A stretch of 64,000 nt of DNA. Source: Emiliania huxleyi CCMP1516 (taxonomy: Eukaryota; Haptophyta; Isochrysidales; Noelaerhabdaceae). The notes under the pieces were generated by a model, which did not search any database, was not told the origin of the DNA, and was given only the letters and a program-made list of their open reading frames with translations. The translations under genes and the position numbers were made by a program. Location of the stretch: assembly GCF_000372725.1 (NCBI RefSeq), contig NW_005202428.1, positions 1,426,276-1,490,275 on the forward strand, read 5' to 3'. Within the stretch, counting starts at the first letter, position 1, and every line of letters begins with the position of its first letter. Below are positions 45,974-55,090 of the stretch, one piece after another.

Positions 45974-46255
45974 ATGGCCGACGACGAGAGCGAGGGAGAG
46001 AGCGAGAACGAGGTCACGTACTGGGACGAGCGCGCGGGCGAAGACGAAAACTACCTGGGGGACGGCGCCTTCCGGGTGGAGCAGGTGCGCGGCCGGCGGA
46101 GGGGCCGGTCTGGAGGCATCGAGTATCTGATCAAGTGGGAGGGCTACGCCTCGGAAGAGAACACGTGGGAGCCGGTCGAGAACGTGTCGGACGACCTCAT
46201 CGCCGAGTGGCGCGAGCGCGACGCCGCGCAGCGCGCGGCTGATGAGGAGAAGCGC

Positions 46256-46286
<31 letters not shown>

Positions 46287-48060
46287 GGGGAGCAAAAGCG
46301 GCAGCGAAAAGTGGCAGCGAACGTCGCGGGCGGCTGGTCAAGGGTGCCAGCCAGAGGCCCGCTAGCTCGTGGTCCGCCGACGACGCCCGGGCGCGCGCCG
46401 AGTCAGCAGCGAAGCGGCGCATAGCTGAGACGACGGACGACGAGACGGAGGAGGAGGAGGAGGAGGAGGCGCCGCCCTCCAAGCGCGGCAGGAAGGAGGC
46501 GACGCACGCCTCGCTCCCGCCGCGCAAGCGGCCGCAGGGAGGCGCCTCCTCCGCGCAGGCGCCGGCTGCCAAGGGCCTGGCCAGAGGCGGCGCGTCGGCT
46601 GCTTCAACACAGGTCGGCGATCCGAGAGGCGGCCCCGTGCTCATCCGTAAGCAGCCGCATTCAGCGGAATGCACTGCACTCGCAGCCCGTTAGATCACGC
46701 GATCCGGAGACGCAGCAAGCTTCCTGCTCACGACCTCACTTTTGTGTGTTCCGGGCGTAGGGCCGCCCCGTAGCCAAGCCTGCAAAGGTGGAGCAAAAGA
46801 GGGAGCGGCTGGGGGTGCCGCTCCCCGCCTCTCCCTCGGGGGGGGCGCCGCCGCCGGCGGCGGGGCTCACCGCTCTCGGCGGCGAGGCCCTAGATGCGGA
46901 ATACGCATCCCTGTCTTCCGGCTGGCACTCGAGAGGGGGCAGACACGTATTCAGCTGCGTTCAACTGGAGTCCACGGTGTTGACTTTGGTATTCGCAGCG
47001 AGAGTACTCAATATGCACGTCGCGTGATTCTAGTTGGAGTATGCGCTCATCATGCTGAACACGGGTCCTTGTATCCCAAAGTAGCGCTCGGGTGCTTCAC
47101 GCCCTCGTCCCTCACACACCGCAAGTCTTTGTGCACACAGACGCCCCTTGCACGCACCGAGGGCGACGAAGGAGCGACGAAGAAGACGCCGCCCTAGTCC
47201 ACTCCTCGACTGCGGTGTGCTCCTGCCGTAGGCAAGGCCCGCGCCGGACCCCTCGGCAAGGGCCCCGCGGGAGGAGGGCCCGCCGCCGCTGCGGCGGTGT
47301 CAGCAGCGACGCTGGCTCGGCGGCAGCGAATGGCGGCGGTCGTAGCGGCGCGCGAGCCTAGATGCGGGGCGTACGGAGGCTGGCACTCACACGTACGTGC
47401 TCCGCTGTGCTCGTACTCCGTGTACTCACGCGATGCTGCAGCGCCGTGACTCCAGCGCGCACTCTCGGCGCAGGCCAACGAGGCCAACGAGGCGGGCCAG
47501 GGCGCTGCCGCCCACGCGCGCAGCCCTGCACAGGGCGGGCGGTTGGGGGGGGGCGACAGGGTGGAGGAGAAGGAGGACGACGACGAGGACGAGGAGGAGG
47601 AGGAGGAGGACGAGAGCCTCGACGACCGTCCACGAGGCGGAGGCGCTTCTGCAGTGGGCGCGGCGACGCGGCGCGCTGCCGCGCCCGCCGCCAACGCGTC
47701 CGCCGCCGGCGCTCCGGCCAAGCCCGAGCGGCCCGGCGAGGCCAAGCCCGAGCGGCCCGGCGAGGAAGGGAGCGTGAGTGCAGGAGGGCCGGGAGGCGCG
47801 CAAGTACCATCCTACCGCATCCGCAAGAAGGCGCCTCTTCCCGCCCCGCCACTTCACCCGCCGCCGCCGCCGCCGCAGCAGCCGCAGCAGCCGCAGCAGC
47901 CGCAGCAGCCGGGTCGAGGAGGAGCGCCGCTTCCGCCGCGGCATGCTGACGGGTTCGACGGGAGGCGCGGCACAACACACGGGCGAACAGATCCGAGATG
48001 CGGGAGGACAGATCCCTGTATTCCGACACGCACTCGAGAAGACGCGCACTCTTGAGGGTG
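45974..48060 (+). CDS. Chromodomain (HP1-like) protein
   Basis: Exon 1 (45974-46612, 213 residues) holds an acidic N-terminus (MADDESEGESENEVTYWDER) and a chromodomain (FRVEQVRGRRRGRSGG, IEYLIKWEGYASEENTWEPV, ENV) with the aromatic-cage W and Y typical of methyl-lysine readers. Then come an Ala/Lys linker and two NLS-like clusters (SKRGRKEA, PPRKRPQ). Phase-consistent further exons: 46761-46878, 47232-47347 and from 47474, which encodes an acidic run (EDDDEDEEEEEEDESLDDRP), an AKPERPGE repeat and a basic segment. The 3' border is unresolved (about 48000-48060). Two or three of its introns are AGATGCGG-type. A chromatin role is inferred from the domain only. Confidence 0.75.
46879..47231 (+). 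mobile_element. Chromodomain-gene intron 2: AGATGCGG-family intron
   Basis: A 353-nt GC-AG intron in phase 1. It starts GCGGCGAGGCCCTAGATGCGG in effect, followed by ATCCCTGTCTTCCGGCTGGC, ACTCGAGAGGGGGCAGACAC and GTATTCAGCTGCG. The next exon starts GCAAGGCCC, resembling the AGGCCC of the intron start. Confidence 0.6.
47348..47473 (+). mobile_element. Chromodomain-gene intron 3: AGATGCGG-family intron
   Basis: A 126-nt GC-AG intron. CCTAGATGCGGGGCGTACGG is followed by AGGCTGGCACTCACACGTAC; the end is GCACTCTCGGCGCAG. A shortened, diverged family member. Confidence 0.55.
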
Positions 48061-48205
48061 TGGCACTCTGCTACCCTTCCGCCGTGTCCGCTGTGTTCGC
48101 AGCCGCGTGCACACGCGCTGCTCCGAGTACAATACACTGCAACACCGCACAATACACTGCACGAGACCGTACTCACGCCCTCAACTCGCCGTGCTCCAAC
48201 TCTAG
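47990..48205 (+). mobile_element. AGATGCGG-family intron before the Gly-rich exons
   Basis: CCGAGATGCGGGAGGACAGATCCCTGTATTCC, then ACACGCACTCGAGAAGACGC and GCACTC; it ends CCAACTCTAG at 48205. The donor position is not resolved (about 47985-48000). The ATCCCTGT(C/A)TTCC string is shared with the 46879 intron. Confidence 0.5.
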
Positions 48206-49591
48206 GTACGGGACTCGCGTGCCCATGAGCCCGCGGGGCGGCGACTACTACGGCTGTGGCGGTGGCGAAGGAGGAGGAGGCGGCGGCAGCTTTGCTGGCG
48301 GCTATGGCAGCGGCCGTGGCGGCGGCAGCGGCCGTGGCGGCGGCAGCGGCCGCCGCGGCAGCTGTGGCAACTATTGTGGCGGTGGCGGCGGCGGTGGCAG
48401 CTTTGGTGGCGATGGCGGCGGCTATGGCGGCGGCAGCGGCGGCTATGGTGGCGGCGGCGGCAGCTATGGTGGCGGCGGCGGCAGCTATGGTGGCGGCGGC
48501 AGCTATGGTGGCGGCGGTGGTGGTGGTGGCGGTGGAGGAGCGTATGGCGGCCAGTGCGGCGGTGGAGGTTGCGGCGGCAGCGCCCAGTGGTCCGCAGGGC
48601 GACAGCCCCGGGCGCCGCCACCGCCGCCACCGCCGCCGCCGCCGTCGGGCAAAGTGGATCTCGATGCGGCGCGCCACCTCCGTCCCCGCCGCCACCGAGC
48701 CCGCCGCCGCCGTCACCGCCTCACCCTCGCCGCCTCCGCCCTCGCCGCTTCCGCCCTCGCCGCTTCCGCCCTCGCCCCCGCCTCCAAGCCCACCCCCGCC
48801 CAGCCCACCACCCTCGCCGCCTCCGCCGCCCCCCTCACCCTCGCCGCCTCCCCGCCAAGTTGCCCGGAGAGAGGACCCGGTGTGGCGGCCCACCCGCCCA
48901 CCCTGTGTGCGGCTCGTCTCGTGTAGGTGCGCGGCGCTCTGATGAGGGTGGCAAAGAGCCAGGGCCTGGCGCAGAGCCACGGAGGAGGCGGCGGCGGCGT
49001 CCTTGGTGGCGGTGGAGGCTGCGGCGGCGGAGGCGCAGGCTCGCGGCCATACGAGGCGCCGCACGAGGGTGGGGGCGGCACCGCGTCGCAGCAGTCGCTG
49101 CTCATGCAGTTGGGGAGCGCGTTCGAGCCGACGTTCGGCGGCGGCGGCGGCATGGGCAGCAGCGGCTTGGGAGGCGGCGGCGAGATGGGTGAACCCCCCC
49201 TCTCCACCCCCCCGCCTAGAGAGGACAGACAGTGACAGCAGCTCCTCTTGTCCTGACGGTTCTCTCCCTCCGTCAGGCGGCTGCGGCATGGGCATGGGCA
49301 GTGCGGCCGGAGCCGGAGGCGGCATGGGGAACATGGGCGCGATGGGCGCGATGGGGCAGTGCTACGGGGGCGGATGTGGCGGGATGACCGGCCCCGGAAT
49401 GTGCGGCCCCGGAATGGGCGGGCTTGGAATGGGCGGGCCGGGCTGCTGCGGCGGGCCGGGCTGCTGCGGAGGAGGGCCAGGTGGGTGCTTCCCGGGCGGG
49501 GGCGGGGGCGGCTGCGGTGGCAGTATGGGTGGCGGCTGGATGGGTGGCGGAGGCAGCATGGGTGGCGGAGGCATGCAGGGTGGGTGGAGAT
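48206..49591 (+). CDS. Gly-rich low-complexity protein (possibly 3' part of the chromodomain gene)
   Basis: Exon from the acceptor at 48205: YGTRVPMSPRGGDYYGCGGG, then GGGSYGGGGS-type repeats, as in Gly-rich RNA-binding proteins, then a Pro run and SGKVDLD. A probable intron (about 48671-48926) leads to VRGALMRVAKSQGLAQSHGG and MQLGSAFEPTFGGGG. A GT-AG intron (about 49190-49276) leads to a Met/Gly/Cys-rich end (GGMTGPGMCGPGMGGLGMGG) with stop at 49591. No RNA-binding domain is visible. It may continue the chromodomain gene in the same transcript, since the strand is the same and only an intron separates them. Confidence 0.5.
48671..48926 (+). repeat. Pro-codon-rich minisatellite, probably intronic
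   Basis: CCGCC(C/T)TCGCCGCTTCCGC-type repeats give SPPPP-like frames in one phase and LAASALAAS in another. Splicing from CTCGAT|GCGGCG to CTCGTGTAG|GTGCGC joins two sensible exons in phase, so the tract looks intronic. Confidence 0.5.
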
Positions 49592-49946
49592 GAGGTGCGA
49601 GTCGGGTTGACCATGGCCTTGGCACGTAGTTGCGTTCCGGCTTTTGCGCGGTGCGAGTCCGATGTCCGCGTTGTGCGAGCGCGCGTCGGGCGGGGGCCGG
49701 GGGTGTTGCTGTTGGCCCCCTAGCCCGGACGCCAAAAACGTCAACCAGCAAAACAGGAGATAGAGCAGTACGATATATGAGTAAGACCGAGCCACACACG
49801 AGACCCCGCGGCGGCGATATTTTGTCGATGGAAACTGAACTTTCGCGCTAACACACACAAGGGGACAAGCGAAGAACAGTGACCCGTTACTCGCTCGTTC
49901 TGCGTCACCGAAACAAAGATGGAAGCTCGCGCCAAGGCGCGGAGCC
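49592..49946. other. Short intergenic region
   Basis: Separates converging Gly-rich and PAQR genes. No gene. Confidence 0.5.
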
Positions 49947-51259
49947 TCACGGGTGCTCGTCCCCGGAGAGACGGTCAGTGTAGATCCGCTGCAACTTGGC
50001 AAAGACCACAATCACGAGGACGTGCATCCAATTGTGCGAGTTGGCCACCAAATCGAGCGTGCCTGGGGCAAACCACCGCTCCGGGATCTGCAGGACCCAT
50101 ATCGCGACCGTGACGGCAAAGAGGGCAGCCCAAACGGCGAGGGCAGGCGCGGTCGGCGTCGGCGAGGCGGCGGCGAGGCCGGCGAGGCCGATCACGAGCG
50201 GCAGACCCATGACGCCGGCCACGACCGCCTTTGGGCGCGAGTTGAGCGCGCCTATGGGGAAGTTCCAAGCGGCTTGAAAGAAGTTTCGTGACGGTCCCGC
50301 CTCAGGCGCGAGTTGAAGCACGCCGCTCACAAAGCTCCAAAAGCCGGCGAGGGCGGCGGCGGCGAGGGCGATAAGGAGGCGGCGGGCGAGGAGGGGCCTC
50401 CCGGCGGCGTGGAGCTCGAAGAATGCGATGAGTGCAGCGTGCGCAGCGCAAGAGAGAAAGGCGCACCCTTGGTCAATCGCAAGAAGCAGCTGCCTGCCGC
50501 ATGAAGACACCAGAGTCAGGTCCTGAATAGGGCTCCCGTGCATCCAGGAATTGCGCGAATACGCGGGCTGTCATTACAGCGGAATACAGCGGAAGTCTCG
50601 AGCGGAAGTCGAGTCGTCTCTCGAGCGCCCCGCCCGTCGGAACACAGAGGTCCAGTACCTCCGTCTTCAGCATCTAGGAGCAGCTGCCGCGCGCGGAGCG
50701 GAGCCGCCTCTCCGGCGTGGTAGGCGACCGAGGCCACGCCGACGAGGAGAGCGACGGCGGCGTGCGCGCGCAGGGCAGCCACGAAGGGCCCGGCGGCGGC
50801 GGAGGAGGGCGGCGGAGCGATGACAAAGGAGGCGACGTACGGGAGGCCGAGTAGGTGCGTGTAGATGTTGAGGCTCTGGTTGTGGAGGGTGAAGAGGGCG
50901 CGCAGCACTGACGTGCAGCCCTCGGGGCGGTACGAGCTCAGGATGTGCGGCAGCGCTCGGTCGGCGGCAACGGCACTGGCGTCTACCAGCACCCAAGGCG
51001 CTGCGTCGGCTGTGCCTGATTTGGCCTGCGGTGCGGCGGCCTCGGCCTCGGGCTTGCGGCGCCTCCGGAGAGGCGTCCCGTCCAGCGCACGCAGGTTGAG
51101 GTGCGTGGGGTCCCGAGAAAGTCTCGGCGGAGAGTCGCCGGACTCATCGCCAGACTCACAGGAGGACTCAGCGCGGCTGCCGGGAGTGGAATTCTGCTTG
51201 ACGTGCACAAACGGCGGGCCCTTGTGCAGGTGCACCTCGCCGGTGAGGTGGTTGGACAT
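49947..51259 (-). CDS. PAQR-family (progestin/adiponectin receptor-like) membrane protein
   Basis: Seven-helix membrane protein of the PAQR/hemolysin-III superfamily, putative ceramidase-like hydrolases or receptors. Exons 51259-50688 and 50493-49947 (372 residues). The N-terminus is cytosolic and Ser/Pro-rich. The diagnostic first motif is ILSSYRPEGCTSVLRALFTL, HNQSLNIYTHLLG (Arg-Pro, then HN-x-T/S-N-I-x-TH-L). Helices follow: VASFVIAPPP, AALRAHAAVALLVGVASVAYH (S-x-x-x-H zinc ligand region). The last loop IPERWFAPGTLDLVANSHNW, MHVLV carries the second zinc motif H-x-x-x-H (HNWMH). The lone intron (194 nt, GC-AG) is AGATGC-type. Start from MSNHLTG. Confidence 0.88.
50494..50687 (-). mobile_element. 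PAQR intron: AGATGC-type with exon-start copy
   Basis: A 194-nt GC-AG intron in phase 2. It starts GCAGCTGCTCCTAGATGCTG and the next exon starts GCAGCTGCTTCTTGCGATTG, so the first 12 nt duplicate the exon start apart from one change. CTAGATGC plus a GCGCTCGAGAGACGACTCGA core link it to the AGATGCGG family. This is the one intron showing both signatures clearly. Confidence 0.6.
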
Positions 51260-51319
51260 ATCTGGCTGCGTGCGATGGGAGGTGGGAAGGGCTGCAGTGC
51301 CCAAGGGCAGCCGAGCGCT

Positions 51320-51740
51320 GCGCCAGGGCAATGTTGCCGAGGGCCCAAAGCCGCCGCCGCCGCCGCAAGTCGGGCTCCCGCGGGAAGCTGGTGGAAGTTC
51401 CCACAGAAAAGAATTTTATTTCCGCATCTGACGCGCTGGCACGACACTAGGCACGGGACTGGCGCGCACTGGCACTAACACAGGTACACCAAGAAAAGAA
51501 TCTTCACATGAAGCCTCTCTTGCTGCACACGCACGACAAGGGCGCAGACAGACTGGAAGAGAGAAGATAATAAAATCTCTCTCTCAGACTGGCGCGGACT
51601 GGCACACACACAACAAAACAAACAACAGTGTGATTATTGTTTGGTATTGCTAAAAATCTCTCACACACCGGCACACAAGTGACAAGAAAAGAATTGGCGT
51701 TACAAACTGGGCACGGGACTGGCGCGCACGATATACCCGA
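51320..51740. other. Intergenic, low-complexity CTCTC/ACACA words
   Basis: Contains repeated ACTGGCGCGCACTGGCAC / GACTGGCGCGGACTGGCAC words and GAAAAGAATT words. The latter recur at the 5' side of other copies of the AT-hook element (24080, 32880-33010, 54220). Confidence 0.45.
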
Positions 51741-51751
51741 AGGGAACCCCA

Positions 51752-52216
51752 GTGCCAACACCGACCGTTGGAGGTACAAGTGCTCGAAACGAGAGTGGAC
51801 CTGAGCAACGACATTTCGACATGACTTGGAGGCAAATGATCGGAGTGGGAGTCAGAAATGTGGTCCTTGCGCGAGGAGAGCTCGATAAACTCGAGGGGCC
51901 AAAATATGCCGAGAGAAGGCTGGCGGAGTTACGCAGAGCGGCGAGAGAGGCGTGGGAAGAAAGCTGGGATCACAAATTTTGGGGTCAATGTAACTGGCCG
52001 TCTGTCGGGACGGGCTGCCCCAAGATCGACTTCAAGCCCCCCCTGCCTCCCTTTCCCCCTCTGCAGCCGGCCTCGCCTCCCCCGCCTCGGCGCCCGCCGT
52101 GCGAAGAGGACATTGTGACGTCAGCTGTCGGCTGGTTCCTTCCAAACTGGAAGAAATGCGAGGGCTCTGACCACCATTACGCTCCAAGTCGCCCCAATTA
52201 CTTCATGGCTGGGTGA
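51752..52216 (+). CDS. Chimeric ORF: MHPKGTP-element N-part fused to a new C-terminus
   Basis: A 154-codon frame. Its first half is the repeat protein (MTWRQMIGVGVRNVVLARGE, LDKLEGPKYAERRLAELRRA). After AAREAWEESWDHKF it departs from all other copies and continues through a Pro-rich linker (PPLPPFPPLQPASPPPPRRP) to CEEDIVTSAVGWFLPNWKKC and SDHHYAPSRPNYFMAG. The frame across the junction is intact. Either an independent protein that shares an N-terminal domain with the repeat, or a transcript captured by it. Function unknown. Confidence 0.4.
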   Translation: MPTPTVGGTSARNESGPEQRHFDMTWRQMIGVGVRNVVLARGELDKLEGPKYAERRLAELRRAAREAWEESWDHKFWGQCNWPSVGTGCPKIDFKPPLPPFPPLQPASPPPPRRPPCEEDIVTSAVGWFLPNWKKCEGSDHHYAPSRPNYFMAG

Positions 52217-52617
52217 GCGCTTGCCTCGCCATGTCCCACATGGACAGAGGTTGGGGTACAGAGGCTGGAGAGGGGCGAGCACACCGCCAGCTGGCTCGGG
52301 CAGAGCTCCGCCGATTAGAGCGCCGGTGTTGCTTTGCGTTCTCGATCGAGAGGGGGGCGAGGGGATGGGGGTCTTGTGGCTACTTTGTGACGTTTACCAC
52401 TTACCTCAACCTTAGTCTGTGCCTCCGTCACAGCGCTGGTAGTGTGGCCACTCCCCTCCGGTGAGGCTGTTATATCGGCGCAAGCGCCGGGCCGGTGTGT
52501 TCTGAACACGTTTTTAGAACGCATTCCAGCCATTCTGATCATACCCGTCCCTGCAAAACTCAGGTCCTCTCACCGGAGCAGGCGGACATCGCTTCCAGGG
52601 GGGGCTTCTGCCCACAC

Positions 52618-53480
52618 CAGCTAGGGGGGGGCGGGGGGGTGTCCGACCCCCCCCAGAGGCTTCACCACGACATGCAGACATGCTAGGGGGGGGGGCCCGC
52701 CCCCCCCAGCACCTTCACCACATGCTAGGGGGGGGGTCCCGCCCCCCCCAGAGACTCGTGGTGTCACCACATGCTGCTTGCTGGGGGAGGGGTCCTTCAC
52801 ATGTCATGTTTTGGTGGAGTTCGTTCCGCATTCATAATGAAGATTCATAATGAAGTATATACGTGTGTGAGACCGCCGCATTGTACTCTGTGTTTATGTG
52901 GGTTCGCATATCATTTTCTTTTTTCATCTCGGTCGCGAATTTCCCTCTTGAATGATACACACGGTGACACACAAAACAACAGCGACAGGGGATCCTGGGG
53001 TGCGGGGTGGCGTGCCTGTGTGTGTGGTGGTGGTGAAGTGGTGGTGGTGGTGGTGAGTGGGGAGCTTCCCGGGGGGGGGGGGGGGGGGGCCTTCCCAAAA
53101 GCTTGGGGGGGGGCCCCCCCCCCACATAGGGGGGGGGCCCGCCCCCCCCCCTGTTTTCCCAATTCATAGGGGGGGGGGCCCCACCCCCCCTAAAAATTTC
53201 CCAAAAGATTGAGGGGGGGGGGGNNNNNNNNNNNNNNNNNNNNNNNNNNNNNNNNNNNNNNNNNNNNNNNNNNNNNNNNNNNNNNNNNNNNNNNNNNNNN
53301 NNNNNNNNNNNNNNNNNNNNNNNAGGGGCCCAAATCGCCCTCGACCTATTTTCTAATGTGCCAACCAGACAACTAGGGAGGGGCCCCGCCCCCCCCCAGG
53401 CTTCACCACATGCTAGGGGGGGGGTCCCGACCCCCCCAGAGACTTCACCACATGCTAGGGGGGGGTGGGGACCCCCCCCT
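52618..53480. repeat. G-run/C-run tandem repeats around an assembly gap
   Basis: Units of roughly 40-60 bp of the form CTTCACCACATGCTAGGGGG..GTCCCGCCCCCCCCAG recur at about 52660-52790 and 53390-53480, flanking longer homopolymer runs. Each unit pairs a G run with a C run, so it can form a hairpin or G-quadruplex. This explains the assembly break. Confidence 0.75.
53224..53323. other. Assembly gap (100 N)
   Basis: Exactly 100 undetermined bases between G-rich repeats; the true length is unknown. Confidence 0.99.
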
Positions 53481-53560
53481 GGAAGCGATGTCCGCCTGCT
53501 CCCGAGAAAGGGACAGCCACCCAGAGCTGGCCGCTGCGAACAGCGCCGTCTCCGGCTTCC

Positions 53561-54105
53561 TCAGCAAGTAGTTGACCCGCAGCGATCAAAGTTGTAACAG
53601 CGATTGTCGTTTACGTGCAGGACGTAGCAGTAGCCACCCCACCATATGTTGTACGGGCCAACGCGAGCGACGGTGTAAACGACAATCGCGCCGAGGAACA
53701 CAAACGCGAGGGCAGTTGCAGCCTTGGAGAGGGTCGTCGGGCTTCTCCTGTTGCAGAAGACGACCAATGCGAGCACCGGAGAGAGAAAGAAGAGGAACAT
53801 GCACACCTTCTGCATGATCTCTTTTTCTTGTCTGTTCGGGTCCGAGACGTACGACAACGTCGAGAATTGAAATATCCCGAAGAGAGAAAGGACCGTGCTC
53901 ACGAGGTGGCAGAAAAACGCTGCGGACAACGGCAAGGCGGGGGTTGCTGACGGCTGGAAAAAGGGCTCTCATGGGGCCGGTCACCTATGTCGTGGGACAT
54001 TGAGCTCCCGCACATGGACTCCTGCGGTTCGAAGGGATCGGGTTGGCCAGCAGCCATCACAACTGGGCGGGCGAAGGCGGAGCGGACCTGCTTTTCGGTC
54101 TCCAT
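53561..54105 (-). CDS. Small four-TM membrane protein
   Basis: Two exons in phase: 54105-53985 (METEKQVRSAFARPVVMAAG to SSMSHDI) and 53919-53561 (160 residues in total). The intron (65 nt) is GT-AG. Hydrophobic segments: FFCHLVSTVLSLFGIFQFST, VCMFLFFLSPVLALVVF, ALAFVFLGAIVVYTVARV, with a final Trp/Tyr/Cys-rich stretch (YNIWWGGYCYVLHVNDNRCY). The C-terminal Cys residues could pair on the luminal side. No family recognised. An upstream in-frame Met at 54219 is possible. Confidence 0.6.
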
Positions 54106-54477
54106 CGTCGGCAGTTTTCGCGGCGCGCCGCGGATCGAGTCCGAGAGAGGAACGTCGCGGTTGTCAGCGCTTTCACGAGGGGCAACGGACGACCGGCCAA
54201 CGACCGACGACGATTGCATGGGAGAAAGAATTTTACTTACCGAGGCTCTCTCACGACACTAAGCACGAAGCAGACGGCGAGGGGATAGCAAGAGACGAAG
54301 GGGCGGCGCCCGAATCAAAAGACACGGCCACATCTCTGAGACGCGCGAGAGCACTTGGAGCACTTGGAGTGCAGTCATTAACCTCACTCACATCCAGGGC
54401 CGGGGAGCTAAGAAGCGCACCCAGCGAGCCGGATGATCGGCATCGGGCTAGAGCAGCCTCCTTAAAGGCAATGGAGT

Positions 54478-54687
54478 CTAGAAAGAAGGAAGAGTAACCG
54501 TGCTCGTGGTGGAGTTCAGGAGCGTGATGCAGTGGTGGCCCGCGGAGTTCTTGTACGGCACGCGCTTTGCGCCGGGAGGACACGAGACACAAGCCTTGAC
54601 GGCACACGAAGAGCAGCAGACGGGGAGGGACGGATCGAGCACAAGCCGATCTCGAATGACGGAGGAGCAGACGGAGCACAGCATCAA
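54478..54687 (-). CDS. Possible Cys-rich small ORF
   Basis: A 69-codon frame with CSVCSSVIRD, CCSSCAVKACVSCPPG and GHHC clusters, so it could bind zinc. No start context or partner supports it strongly; it may be an exon of an unrecognised gene. Confidence 0.2.
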   Translation of the reverse strand: MMLCSVCSSVIRDRLVLDPSLPVCCSSCAVKACVSCPPGAKRVPYKNSAGHHCITLLNSTTSTVTLPSF

Positions 54688-54800
54688 TCGACTCTTGGCG
54701 GGATATTCATGTACAAAAAAGAAGAAAACCTGGTACCAAAGAGAAAGAGAGAGACTGCGTGCCCAAAGCAGAGTCCTCCTACGGGAATGTACGTAAGAGC

Positions 54801-55010
54801 TACATACACTGAGAGAGAGCTCGAGCTCTCACGCCGCGCGTAGGGCCCTTAGGGGCCTAGAGAACACAACCCCCTCTCTCTTTTTTCTCCCAGTAAGCTA
54901 AAAGTACATACACTGAGAGAGAGCTCGAGCTCTCACGCCGCGCGTAGGGCCCTTAGGGGCCTAGAGAACACAACCCCCTCTCTCTTTTCTCCCAGTAAGC
55001 TAAAAATACA
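54801..55010. repeat. Tandem duplication (about 104-bp unit, two copies)
   Basis: Copies at 54801-54904 and 54905-55010 are nearly identical. Each holds the perfect 16-bp palindrome GAGAGCTCGAGCTCTC, a second symmetric block (TAGGGCCCTTAGGGGCCTA) and TTTTCTCCCAGTAAGCTAAAA. Confidence 0.85.
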
Positions 55011-55090
55011 CTGAAAAAGTATGCGCGCTCATGCCCGGGAGACGAGCGGACGACAGCCCGCGGACGATAGCCCTCGTTCCGCTCTCGTGC

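Noticed and set aside
47358..49334. 658-codon minus ORF across the chromodomain and Gly-rich region
   Set aside because: Antisense of Gly/Ala/Pro-codon repeats; no domain, while the plus strand has a chromodomain and phase-consistent splicing.
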